Assembly: GCF_900104135.1 (NCBI RefSeq)
Contig: NZ_FNIV01000013.1
Location: 1 to 64,000 of the forward strand
Length of the DNA: 64,000 bases
Direction: 5' to 3'
Source of the DNA: Halomonas shengliensis
GTDB taxonomy: Bacteria; Pseudomonadota; Gammaproteobacteria; Pseudomonadales; Halomonadaceae
A model generated the notes under the pieces. That model searched no databases, was not told the origin of the DNA, and saw only the letters and a program-made list of their open reading frames with translations. Shown here piece by piece: positions 40,376-49,039 of this stretch (positions are counted from its first letter, which is position 1; each line of letters opens with the position of its first letter). The translations under genes and the position numbers were made by a program.

Positions 40376-43324
40376 ATGAGCGACTTCTCCCCCGGCCAGC
40401 GCTGGATCAGCGATGGCGAGGCCGAACTCGGCCTGGGCACCATCCTCAGCTGCGATGCGCGCAGCGTCACCGTCCTGTTCGGCGCCAGCCAGGAAACCCG
40501 CACCTACAGCAGCCGCCAGGCGCCGCTGACCCGGGTGGCCTTCGGCAGCGGCGACCGCATCCGCGCCGCCGAGGGCTGGACGCTGACCGTCGACGACACC
40601 AAGGAGGTCGACGGCCTGGTGGTCTACATCGGCGAGGACGACCAGGGCGAGCTGCGCGAGTTGCCCGAGGCGCGCCTCGCCGACAGCATGCAGTTCGACC
40701 AGGCCCGCGACCGCCTGCTCACCGGCCAGGTCAACCGCAACGACTGGTTCGACCTGCGCTTCCGCACCCTGCACCACTACCACCGCGTGGAGCAGAACCC
40801 GGCGCTGGGCCTGGCCGGACCGCGCATCGACCTGATCCCCCACCAGCTCTACATCGCCGACGAGGTGGCCCGGCGCCACGCCCCGCGGGTGCTGCTGGCC
40901 GACGAGGTCGGGCTGGGCAAGACCATCGAGGCGGGCCTGATCCTGCACCGCCTGTTGCTCACCGGCCGCGCCGAGCGGGCGCTGATCCTGGTGCCGGCGA
41001 GCCTCACCCACCAGTGGCTGGTGGAGCTGCTGCGCCGCTTCGCCCTGGAGGTGACCCTGCTCGACGAGCAGCAGAGCCAGGCCCACGGCGAGGGCAACCC
41101 CTTCGAGGCCGGCCAGCTGGTGCTGGCGAGCCAGGACTGGCTGTTCGCCAACCCCCACCGCCAGGCCCAGGCCGCGGCCTGCGACTGGGACCTGCTGATC
41201 GTCGACGAGGCCCACCACCTCGACTGGAGCGAGGAGCAGGTGGGTCCCGGCTACGCCTGCGTGGAGCGTCTGGCCGCCGACAGCGAGGGGGTGCTGCTGC
41301 TCACCGCCACCCCGGAGCAGATGGGCCTCGAGAGCCACTTCGCCCGCCTGCGCCTGCTCGACCCTGACCGCTACCACAGCCTTGAGGCCTTCCGCGAGGA
41401 GGAGGCCCACTACGTGGAGGTGGCCGAGGCGATCGACGCCCTGGAGCGGCTGCCCGGCCTGGATGCCGACCGCGCGCGCGTCGCCGCGGTGATCGACGAG
41501 CCCGACAGCCTGGCGCTGCTGGATACCCTGGCCGACCCCGAGCGCGGTGACGATCAGCATGCAGCCGCCCGCGACCAGCTCCGCGACCAGCTGCTCGACC
41601 GCCACGGCACCGGCCGCGTGATGTTCCGCAACAGCCGCCGCCACGTGGGCGGCTTCCCGGAGCGGCGCCTGCATGTCACCGAGCTGGAGCCGCCCGCCGC
41701 CTATCGCCGGGTGCTGCGCAAGCTGGCCCGGGACGAGGACTACCTCGACGAGCTGTTGATCGAGACCGGCCTCGACCACCCCGAGGTGCTGGTCTACCTG
41801 GACGCCATGTACCGCGCCCTGGCCGACGACCCGCTGAACGGGGAGCCCTGGTGGCAGATCGACCCAAGGGTCAACTGGCTGCTGGAGCGCCTGGCCGACG
41901 ACGGCGAGGCGGGCCTGGCCGGCGACAAGGTGCTGGTGATCGCCCACGACGCCGAGACCGCCCAGGGGCTGGCCGAGGCGCTGCGCGTGCTGGGCGGCTA
42001 CCACGCCCCGGTGTTCCACGAGGGGCTCTCGCTGGTGGAACGCGACCGCGCCGCCGCGGCCTTTGCCGACGAGGAGGAGGGCTGCCAGGTGCTGGTGTGC
42101 TCGGAGATCGGCTCCGAGGGGCGCAACTTCCAGTTCTGCCGCCACCTGGTGATGTTCGACCTGCCGCTGCACCCTGACCAGCTGGAGCAGCGCATCGGCC
42201 GCCTCGACCGCATCGGCCAGCACCACGCCATCGAGCTCCATGTGCCGGTGTTCGCGGGCAGCCCGGGGGAGAAGCTGCTGCGCTGGTACCGCGACGGCAT
42301 GGACGCCTTCAGCGCCCCCCACGGCATCGGCAGCGAGATCCATGACGCCTTCGGCGACGCCCTGGCCGACGCCCTGCTCGACGACGAGAGCCTCGAGGAG
42401 GTGGTGACGGAGACCCGGGCGCTGTTCGAGAGCCGCCTGGCCGAGCGCGATGCCGGCCGCAACCGCCTGCTGGAGCTCAACGCCTGCCGGCACGAGCGGG
42501 CCGAGACGGTGGCCGCAGCGATCGGCGAGCTGGACGAGGACCGCGCCCTGCCCCGCTACCTGGACCTGGCGCTGGACATCTTCGGCGTCGACAGCCAGGA
42601 GCTCGGCGGTGGCATCCAGCACCTGGTGGCGGGCCCCCAGATGCTCGACGGCCTGCCGGGCCTGGCCAAGGGCGAAGAGGGCTTCTCGGCCACCTTCTCG
42701 CGCAGCCGAGCGCTGGCCCGGGACGACGTCCAGCGTCTCTCCTGGGAGCACCCCGTGGTGCGCGAGATGATGGGGCGCATCCTCGACGGCACCATGGGCA
42801 ACACGGCGCTCGCCCTGCTCAAGCACCCGGCGCTGCCCGCCGGGCGGGTGATGGTGGAGCTGATCTACCGCACCCACTGCCCGGCGCCCCGCAAGCTGCA
42901 CCTCAACCGCTTCCTGCCGCCCACCGCGGTGCGCGTGCTGCTCGACGAGTCCGGCGCCAACCTCACCGACAAGATCTCCTTCACCGGGCTCTCCAAGAAC
43001 CTGCAGAAGGTCAAGAAGGCGATGGCCCGGGACCTGATCCGCAGCCGCCTGGAGGTGCTGCGCGAGCTGCTCGACCGCGGCGAGGGCGAGGCGGAGCGCG
43101 AGCTGCCCTCCATCGTCGAGGCGGCCCAGGTGCGCATGCGCGACGAGCTGGATGGCGAGCTGGCGCGCCTCACCGCCCTGGCGCGGCGCAACCCGGCGGT
43201 GCGCGAGGCGGAGCTCACCGCGCTGCGCGAGGAGCGCGGCGCCCTGGATGCGGCCATCGAGGGGGCACGGCTGCGCCTGGACGCCGTACGGGTCATCGTC
43301 ACGGTGGGCGACGAGACGCGCTAG
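40376..43324 (+). CDS. rapA: RNA polymerase-associated ATPase RapA
   Basis: A 982-residue Swi2/Snf2 ATPase that recycles RNA polymerase. It shows two N-terminal Tudor-like domains, motif I ADEVGLGKTIEAGL, motif II D-E-A-H-H, helicase motifs V/VI near Q-R-I-G-R-L-D-R-I-G-Q, and the long C-terminal region. Length matches the family (about 968 in E. coli). A possible -10 TAAGAT lies near 40301. The stop codon shares a CTAG with the convergent epimerase gene. Confidence 0.96.
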   Translation: MSDFSPGQRWISDGEAELGLGTILSCDARSVTVLFGASQETRTYSSRQAPLTRVAFGSGDRIRAAEGWTLTVDDTKEVDGLVVYIGEDDQGELRELPEARLADSMQFDQARDRLLTGQVNRNDWFDLRFRTLHHYHRVEQNPALGLAGPRIDLIPHQLYIADEVARRHAPRVLLADEVGLGKTIEAGLILHRLLLTGRAERALILVPASLTHQWLVELLRRFALEVTLLDEQQSQAHGEGNPFEAGQLVLASQDWLFANPHRQAQAAACDWDLLIVDEAHHLDWSEEQVGPGYACVERLAADSEGVLLLTATPEQMGLESHFARLRLLDPDRYHSLEAFREEEAHYVEVAEAIDALERLPGLDADRARVAAVIDEPDSLALLDTLADPERGDDQHAAARDQLRDQLLDRHGTGRVMFRNSRRHVGGFPERRLHVTELEPPAAYRRVLRKLARDEDYLDELLIETGLDHPEVLVYLDAMYRALADDPLNGEPWWQIDPRVNWLLERLADDGEAGLAGDKVLVIAHDAETAQGLAEALRVLGGYHAPVFHEGLSLVERDRAAAAFADEEEGCQVLVCSEIGSEGRNFQFCRHLVMFDLPLHPDQLEQRIGRLDRIGQHHAIELHVPVFAGSPGEKLLRWYRDGMDAFSAPHGIGSEIHDAFGDALADALLDDESLEEVVTETRALFESRLAERDAGRNRLLELNACRHERAETVAAAIGELDEDRALPRYLDLALDIFGVDSQELGGGIQHLVAGPQMLDGLPGLAKGEEGFSATFSRSRALARDDVQRLSWEHPVVREMMGRILDGTMGNTALALLKHPALPAGRVMVELIYRTHCPAPRKLHLNRFLPPTAVRVLLDESGANLTDKISFTGLSKNLQKVKKAMARDLIRSRLEVLRELLDRGEGEAERELPSIVEAAQVRMRDELDGELARLTALARRNPAVREAELTALREERGALDAAIEGARLRLDAVRVIVTVGDETR

Positions 43325-44226
43325 CCCAGGATATCGGCCAGGGCGGCCTCCAGCGTCTCGAACTTGAATTCGAAGCCGGCCTCCTGGAGCCGCTTCGGGC
43401 GCATGTCGGCACCGGTCAGCAGCAGCCGGGCCATCTCGCCGAAGGCGGTCTCCAGCACGATGGCGGGTACCGGGAAGAGCGCCGGACGCCCCAGCTGCTT
43501 CGCCAGGGTGCGGGTGAACTCGGCATTGGTGACCGGACGGGGCGCGCTGCCGTTGAAGGCGCCCTCGAGGTCGTCGCGCTCGAGCAGGAAAAGGATGGCA
43601 CGCACCAGGTCCTCGCGGTGGATCCAGGGCATGAACTGCTTACCCGTGCCGAAGCGCCCGCCCAGCCCCAGCCTGAAGGGGGGCAGCATCTTCTGGAGGC
43701 TGCCGCCGCCCTGGTCCAGCACCAGGCCGATGCGCAGCCGTGCGACCCGCACCCCGAAGGCCTCGGCCTCGCCGGCGGCCTCCTCCCAGCGCCGACAGAG
43801 GCGGTGGGCGAACTCGTCGTGGGGTGGCGTCTCCTCGCTCACCTCGCGGTCCCCCTGGTCCCCGTAGTAACCCATGGCCGAGGCCGAGACCAGCACCCCG
43901 GGCACCCGCGCACCGGTCTGCTGGAGCTGCTCGCAGAGGCCGACCAGCTCACGGGTGGCATTGAGCCGCGAGTCGAGCAGTTTCTCCTTCTGGCTGTCGC
44001 TCCAGCGCTTGGCGGCGATGGACTCCCCGGCCAGGTTGACCAGGGCATCGGGGGGCGTGTCGACGAAGTCCAACGCCGAGCGACGCACGTCGACGCCCTC
44101 GGGCAGCCGGCGCCGCGCGGCCTCGGGATCCCGCGAGACCACCTGCACCCGGTGCCCCGCCTCGGCCAGCCGCGGGCATAGCCGCTGGCCCACGAATCCG
44201 CTCCCTCCGGTGATCAGCACGCGCAT
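43321..44226 (-). CDS. TIGR01777-family epimerase (YfcH-like)
   Basis: A 301-residue extended SDR-fold protein with the nucleotide-binding motif L-I-T-G-G-S-G-F-V-G, the family segment N-L-A-G-E-S-I-A-A-K-R-W and S-A-S-A-M-G-Y-Y-G-D. The C-terminal DUF1731 region (R-P-K-R-L-Q-E-A-G-F) is present. The substrate is unknown. It is divergent from the light/stress block and shares the candidate MerR operator. AGGAG precedes the ATG at 44226. In other genomes members of this family occur beside photolyase-type clusters. Confidence 0.9.
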   Translation of the reverse strand: MRVLITGGSGFVGQRLCPRLAEAGHRVQVVSRDPEAARRRLPEGVDVRRSALDFVDTPPDALVNLAGESIAAKRWSDSQKEKLLDSRLNATRELVGLCEQLQQTGARVPGVLVSASAMGYYGDQGDREVSEETPPHDEFAHRLCRRWEEAAGEAEAFGVRVARLRIGLVLDQGGGSLQKMLPPFRLGLGGRFGTGKQFMPWIHREDLVRAILFLLERDDLEGAFNGSAPRPVTNAEFTRTLAKQLGRPALFPVPAIVLETAFGEMARLLLTGADMRPKRLQEAGFEFKFETLEAALADILG

Positions 44227-44252
44227 CTGGGTCTCCTCGTATCCGCGATGAG

Positions 44253-44270
44253 TTATACAGCTGTTGTACA
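44253..44270. promoter_or_regulatory. Candidate CarH/LitR-type MerR operator
   Basis: TTATACA (44253-44259) and TTGTACA (44264-44270) are direct repeats exactly 11 bp apart, matching the T-N-TACA half-site and 11-bp phasing reported for CarH operators. They lie in the 84-bp divergent gap. On the plus strand TTATAC, 19 bp, TAGTCT (44272... -10 at about 44278-44283) and on the minus strand a TATAAC -10 overlap them, so binding would affect both directions. Confidence 0.6.
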
Positions 44271-44310
44271 CTTCTGCTAGTCTAGCGGAAAACCATCCAG
44301 CGAGGGTGCC

Positions 44311-45396
44311 ATGACCCAGCCCCACCAGCCTACCGCCATCATCGGTGCCGGCATCGCCGGCCTGGCCTGCGCCCGAGTCCTCGATGCCGCCGGCCTCCCG
44401 GTCACCCTGTTCGACAAGGGGCGCGGCCCGGGCGGAAGGATGTCGAGCCGACGACTGCCCGAGGCAACCCTCGACCTCGGCGCCCAGTTCCTGAGTGTGC
44501 GCGACGCCACCTTCGCTGCGGCCGTGGAGGGGTGGCGCGCGGCGGGCTGCCTGGCCGAGTGGCCCACCTCGCTGTGGTCCGTCGACGAGCAGGGCTGGCG
44601 GCGTCATCGTGACGACCTGACGCGCCTGTGCGGCACGCCACGCATGAGCGCCCTGCCCCGCCACCTGGCGGAGGGCCTCGACCTGCGCCTGGCGACCCGC
44701 ATCGCAGGCCTTGAGCGCGATGCCCGGGGGTGGTGGCTGGTGGACGCCGAGGACCAGCGCCACGGCCCCTTCGCCCGGGTGGTGGTCAGCGCTCCCGGCC
44801 CCCAGGCTGAGGCACTGGTGGAGCCCCACGACACCGCCCTCGCCGAGGCCTGCGCGGCGGTGATCCAGCGCCCCTGCTGGGCCGCCTGGGCGGTGTTCGA
44901 CGAGCCCCTGGCGGCGCCCCCGGGCGTCGATGACGACTGGCAGGCGGTACGAATGAATGCGCCGGCCCTGCGCTTCGCGGTACGCAACCACCTCAAGCCG
45001 GGGCGCGGCGACCAGCCCGAGAGCCTGACCCTGCTGGCCAACCTGGAGTGGAGCCAGGCGCGCCTTGAGGATGGCCCCGAGACCGTCGCCGAGGCGCTGC
45101 TCGACGCCTTCCGTCGCGCCCTGCCCGGCGGCGAGCTGCCCGAGCCTGTGGCCATGGGCGCCCACCGCTGGCGCTACGCCCAGCCCGACGTCTTCGCCGC
45201 CGGCGAGGCGGTCAATGTCGACTACCGCCTCTCGGCCAGCGGCCTGGCGCTGTGCGGCGACGGCTGGCGCGGCCCGCGCATCGAGGACGCCTGGCTCTCC
45301 GGCCACCACCTGGGCGAGGCCCTGGCCGCCGAGGCTAACCGCCCCCCTTTCCCCACCCCTGATGCATCACGCCGCAAAGGACATCCTGCGCCATGA
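44311..45396 (+). CDS. FAD-dependent amine-oxidase-like (renalase-type) protein
   Basis: A 361-residue flavoprotein with the N-terminal dinucleotide fold I-I-G-A-G-I-A-G-L-A-C-A and the renalase-like follow-up G-R-G-P-G-G-R-M-S-S-R-R. The C-terminal FAD contact region (L-C-G-D-G-W-R-G-P-R-I-E-D-A-W) is intact. Members of this family oxidise reduced nicotinamides or remain unassigned. Its stop overlaps the start of the MerR gene (ATGA), so it heads the block and is likely under the regulator it is coupled to. Confidence 0.87.
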   Translation: MTQPHQPTAIIGAGIAGLACARVLDAAGLPVTLFDKGRGPGGRMSSRRLPEATLDLGAQFLSVRDATFAAAVEGWRAAGCLAEWPTSLWSVDEQGWRRHRDDLTRLCGTPRMSALPRHLAEGLDLRLATRIAGLERDARGWWLVDAEDQRHGPFARVVVSAPGPQAEALVEPHDTALAEACAAVIQRPCWAAWAVFDEPLAAPPGVDDDWQAVRMNAPALRFAVRNHLKPGRGDQPESLTLLANLEWSQARLEDGPETVAEALLDAFRRALPGGELPEPVAMGAHRWRYAQPDVFAAGEAVNVDYRLSASGLALCGDGWRGPRIEDAWLSGHHLGEALAAEANRPPFPTPDASRRKGHPAP

Positions 45397-46313
45397 ATGA
45401 TTCGGCCCAGCACGGCGGCGAGACCCCGCTCTACCCCATCCGCGAGGTCTCGCGCCTCACCGGCGTCAACTCCGTGACCCTGCGCGCCTGGGAGCGCCGC
45501 TACGGTTTGATCCAACCGCGCCGCACCCCCAAGGGCCACCGCCTCTACGCCCGCGAGGACATCGAGCGGGTCGAGCAGATCCTGCAGTGGCTCAACCGCG
45601 GCGTGCCGGTGAGCCAGGTGCGCGAGCTGCTCGACCGCCCCGCCGTCGAACCCGAGGCACCGCCCCCCGACCCCAGCGACTGGCCGGCCCAGCGAGAGCG
45701 GCTGGTGGCCGCCGTCGAGGCCCTGGACCTGGGACGCCTGGAGACCCTCTACACCCAGTCGCTGGCGCTCTACCCGGTGGCTACCTGCGTGGCCGAGCTG
45801 TGGGCCCCGGCGCTGCGCGAGCTGGAGGAGCGCTGGGGCGACGAGCGCCTGGGCAACGCCCTGCAGCGCCACACCCTGGAGGCCTTCCTGCGCACCCGCA
45901 TCGGCATGCGCCTCTACCACGCCGAGGCACGCGCCAGCGGCCCGGTACTGCTGGCGATGCCACTGCCCGAGGACCCCGGCACGCTGTGGCTGCAGCTGGC
46001 CGCCCTGCTGGCCGGCGAGCACGGCCTGCGGGTGCGGCTGTTCGATGCGCCGCTGCCGCTGGGCGAGCTGCCCCTGGCGGTGGAGCGCCTGGGTGGCGCC
46101 GGGGTGCTGCTGGCCGGCAGCCATGCCGGGCGCACCGACCTGATGCGCCGCCAGCTGCCGCGCCTGGCCGAGCTGCTGGAGGTGCCGCTGGGGCTGTGCG
46201 GCCCGGTGGCGCGCATCCGCGAGGGCGAGCTCGAGGCGAGCGGTGTGGCGGTGCTCGGCGACGACCTGGACGAGGCGGTCTCCCGCCTGCAGACCCTGCT
46301 TCCCCCCGCCTGA
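45393..46313 (+). CDS. MerR regulator with degenerate cobalamin-binding domain
   Basis: A 306-residue regulator of the CarH/LitR/MlrA group. Residues 10-80 form the MerR winged helix (Y-P-I-R-E-V-S-R-L-T-G-V; the W-E-R-R-Y-G wing). The rest is a four-helix bundle and a Rossmann-like domain as in B12-dependent photoreceptors. The bundle Trp and following His (W...QRH) align with CarH Trp131/His142, but Glu141 is replaced by Arg. The loop that should hold the axial His (ExHxxG) reads L-P-E-D-P-G-T-L. It therefore probably does not bind adenosylcobalamin in the usual way. It sits directly upstream of the photolyase, the classical place for such regulators. Confidence 0.85.
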   Translation: MNDSAQHGGETPLYPIREVSRLTGVNSVTLRAWERRYGLIQPRRTPKGHRLYAREDIERVEQILQWLNRGVPVSQVRELLDRPAVEPEAPPPDPSDWPAQRERLVAAVEALDLGRLETLYTQSLALYPVATCVAELWAPALRELEERWGDERLGNALQRHTLEAFLRTRIGMRLYHAEARASGPVLLAMPLPEDPGTLWLQLAALLAGEHGLRVRLFDAPLPLGELPLAVERLGGAGVLLAGSHAGRTDLMRRQLPRLAELLEVPLGLCGPVARIREGELEASGVAVLGDDLDEAVSRLQTLLPPA

Positions 46314-46323
46314 CGGAGCGGCC

Positions 46324-47739
46324 ATGACCCCGACCCTGATGTGGTTCAGAAGCGACCTGCGCCTGCACGACAACCGCGCCCTGGCCGCCGCGGCGCAGCG
46401 CGGCCCGGTGGTGGCGGTATACCTGCGCGCCCTGCCCCACTGGCGGCGCCACGGCCACGGCGCCAACCCGCTCGACTTCCGCGCCCGCGGCGTGGCGGCG
46501 CTGAAGGAGGGCCTCGAGGGCCTCAACATCCCGCTGCTGCATCGCGACATCGACGACTTCGCCGAGGCCCCCGCGGCGCTGCTGGCCATCGCCCGGGAGA
46601 CCGGCGCCGAGGCCCTGCACTTCAACCGCGAGTACCCGGTGGATGAGCTCGCCCGGGACGCCGCGGTGGTCGAGGCCTTCGAGGAGGCCGGTCTCAGCGC
46701 CACCGGGCACCATGACGCCGTGGCCTTCGCCCCGGGGGAACTGCTCACCGGCAAGGGCGACTACTACGGGGTCTTCACCCCCTTCGCCAGGGCCTGGCAT
46801 CGCCGGCTCGACGCCGAACGCCTGGCGCTCAGCGAGGCCCCTTCCCCCCAGGCACCCACCGGGGTCGACAGCGACCCGCTGCCGAGCCTGCCGGCGCTTT
46901 CGGACACCCCCATCGACGGCCGCCAGTGGCCCGCCGGCGAGGCGCCGGCCGCCGACCGCCTGGAGCGCTTCCTGCGCTTCCGCGGCCGCCACTACGCCCG
47001 CCAGCGGGACTTCCCGGCCGTGCGCGGCACCAGCGAGCTCTCCCCCTACCTGGCGCTGGGCATGATCTCCCACCGCCAGTGCCTGCAGGCGGTGCTGGCC
47101 GAGAACGATGGCCGCCTGGCCGAGGGCGACGAGGGCCTGGTCGCCTGGGTCAACGAGCTGGTGTGGCGGGAGTTCTACCGCCACGTGGCGGTGGGCTTCC
47201 CGCGGGTCTGTCGCCACCGCGCCTTCCAGCGCCATACCGAGGCGCTGGCCTGGCGCGACGACGAGGAGGGCTTCGCCGCCTGGTGCGAGGGGCGCACCGG
47301 CTACCCCATCGTCGACGCCGCCATGCGCCAGCTGGTCGCCACAGGCTGGATGCACAACCGCCTGCGCATGATCACCGCCATGTTCCTCGCCAAGCACCTG
47401 CTGATCGACTGGCGGCGCGGCGAGGCCTTCTTCCTGCGCCACCTGGTGGACGGCGAGTTCTGCGCCAACAACGGCGGCTGGCAGTGGGCCGCCTCCACCG
47501 GCACCGACGCCGCCCCCTACTTCCGCATCTTCAACCCCACCACCCAGTCGCAGCGCTTCGACCCCGACGGCCGCTTCCTCGCCGAGTGGCTGCCGGAACT
47601 CGCCGCGCTGCCGGCGAAGGCGCGCCACGCCCCGCCCCGCGACCTGCTCGGCGACACCGGCTACCCGGCGCCCATCGTCGACCACAAGGCGGCCCGCGCC
47701 CGCGCCCTGGACGCCTTCAAGGCCCTGAACCGCGACTGA
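46324..47739 (+). CDS. phrB: Deoxyribodipyrimidine photolyase
   Basis: A 471-residue class I CPD photolyase that repairs UV dimers with blue light. The N-terminal antenna domain begins TLMWFRSDLRLHDN; the FAD domain contains the signature NNGGWQWAASTGTDAAPYFR and the active-site Trp region (W-V-N-E-L-V-W-R-E-F-Y). It starts 10 bp after the MerR gene. Whether the antenna is MTHF or a deazaflavin cannot be told. Confidence 0.96.
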   Translation: MTPTLMWFRSDLRLHDNRALAAAAQRGPVVAVYLRALPHWRRHGHGANPLDFRARGVAALKEGLEGLNIPLLHRDIDDFAEAPAALLAIARETGAEALHFNREYPVDELARDAAVVEAFEEAGLSATGHHDAVAFAPGELLTGKGDYYGVFTPFARAWHRRLDAERLALSEAPSPQAPTGVDSDPLPSLPALSDTPIDGRQWPAGEAPAADRLERFLRFRGRHYARQRDFPAVRGTSELSPYLALGMISHRQCLQAVLAENDGRLAEGDEGLVAWVNELVWREFYRHVAVGFPRVCRHRAFQRHTEALAWRDDEEGFAAWCEGRTGYPIVDAAMRQLVATGWMHNRLRMITAMFLAKHLLIDWRRGEAFFLRHLVDGEFCANNGGWQWAASTGTDAAPYFRIFNPTTQSQRFDPDGRFLAEWLPELAALPAKARHAPPRDLLGDTGYPAPIVDHKAARARALDAFKALNRD

Positions 47740-47768
47740 CAGGGGCGACCGAGCCCCGGAGACCCGCC

Positions 47769-48209
47769 ATGCCCGCCGATCCCCAGCTGGAGGCCTTCTT
47801 CGCCTTCTTCAATAAGCTCGACAAAAGCTGTACAAATAAGCTCTACGAGTTCTATACTCCCGATGTCGTCTTCCAGGATCCGCTGCACCGGATCGAGGGC
47901 GCAGAGGCGCTGGAGCGGTACTTCGCCACCTTGTACAGCAACGTGACAGCATGCCGCTTCGACTTCCACAAGCGGCAGCGCAGCGGCCGGGAGGCCTTCG
48001 CCACCTGGACCCTGCACCTGGCCCACCCGCGCCTCGCGGGCGGCAGGGAGTACACGGTCGAGGGATGTTCCCGCCTGACCTTCGCCGACGACGACAGCGG
48101 CCGGGTGGCCCGCCATCGCGACTACTTCGATGCCGGCGCCCTGCTCTACGAAAGACTGCCGCTGCTGGGCGGCGCCATCCGGCTGCTGAAGCGCCGGCTC
48201 GACGCCTGA
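47769..48209 (+). CDS. NTF2-like (SnoaL-fold) protein
   Basis: A 146-residue small alpha+beta protein of the nuclear transport factor 2 superfamily, of the type found next to photolyase in ChrR/LitR-linked clusters. No catalytic assignment is possible. Codons 17-30 (about 47815-47860) are unusually AT-rich (AAA, AGC, TGT, ACA, AAT) for this genome; see the internal site. It lies 29 bp after phrB. Confidence 0.83.
   Translation: MPADPQLEAFFAFFNKLDKSCTNKLYEFYTPDVVFQDPLHRIEGAEALERYFATLYSNVTACRFDFHKRQRSGREAFATWTLHLAHPRLAGGREYTVEGCSRLTFADDDSGRVARHRDYFDAGALLYERLPLLGGAIRLLKRRLDA
47829..47858 (+). promoter_or_regulatory. Possible internal operator/promoter in the NTF2-like gene
   Basis: TGTACA (47829-47834), 18-bp spacer, TATACT (47853-47858) inside the coding sequence. 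TGTACAA at 47829-47835 is the reverse complement of the TTGTACA half-site seen upstream of the block; another TTGTACA lies at 47931-47937. It could drive the downstream genes separately from phrB. Confidence 0.35.
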
Positions 48210-48256
48210 GGCCATCTGCCCCGGGCACGGCAACGACCACCACCCCGGGAGGCCCC

Positions 48257-49039
48257 ATGTCCGACACCCCGCGCACCTGGCTCACCGGCGCCACCTCGGG
48301 CATCGGCCGCGCCCTGGCCGAGCGACTGCTGGCCCGTGGCGAGCGCGTGGCGCTCAGCGGTCGCGACGCCGAGGCGCTGGAGGCCCTGGCGGCGCGCCAC
48401 CCCAACGCCCTGGTGCTGCCCCTGGACGTCACCGACCGTGCCGCGGTGCGCGAGGCCGGCGCCCGCCTCGAGGCGGCCTTCGGCGGACTCGACCGGGTGA
48501 TCCTCAACGCCGGCACCTGCGAATACCTGGCGGCGAGCGACTTCGACGTGGACCTGGTGGAGCGGGTTTTCGCCCCCAACTTCCATGGCGCCGTCTACTG
48601 CATCGACGCGGCCCTGCCGCTGCTGCGCCGCGCCCGGGCCGAGGGGGGCCGACCGCTGCTCGCCGCCACCTCCAGCGCCGCCGCCTACCTGCCGCTGCCC
48701 CGGGCCGAGGCCTACGGCGCCTCCAAGGCGGCGCTGAGCCACTTCCTGGAGTCGCTGCGCCTCGACCTCGCCGGCGAGGGGATCGACGTCAGCGTGATCC
48801 ACCCCGGCTTCGTGCGCACCCCGCTCACCGACCGCAACGACTTCCCGATGCCCATGCGCGTGGAGGTCGACGCGGCCGCCGAGGCGATCCTCAAGGGGCT
48901 CGACCGGCGCCGGCTGGACATCCACTTCCCCCGCCGCTTCACCCTGCTGGTGAAGCTGACGGGCATCCTGCCCGCCGCCCTGCGCTACCGGCTGGGGCGG
49001 CGCCTGACGCGGCCCGAGGCCGCCCCGGAGGCCCGTTGA
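48257..49039 (+). CDS. Short-chain dehydrogenase/reductase
   Basis: A 260-residue classical SDR with T-G-A-T-S-G-I-G, the N-A-G motif, catalytic Ser (A-T-S-S-A-A-A-Y) and Y-x3-K (Y-G-A-S-K). Substrate unknown; in this context a lipid-linked or carotenoid-like oxidation has been suggested for homologues. Its stop overlaps the next ATG (TGATG). Confidence 0.88.
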   Translation: MSDTPRTWLTGATSGIGRALAERLLARGERVALSGRDAEALEALAARHPNALVLPLDVTDRAAVREAGARLEAAFGGLDRVILNAGTCEYLAASDFDVDLVERVFAPNFHGAVYCIDAALPLLRRARAEGGRPLLAATSSAAAYLPLPRAEAYGASKAALSHFLESLRLDLAGEGIDVSVIHPGFVRTPLTDRNDFPMPMRVEVDAAAEAILKGLDRRRLDIHFPRRFTLLVKLTGILPAALRYRLGRRLTRPEAAPEAR

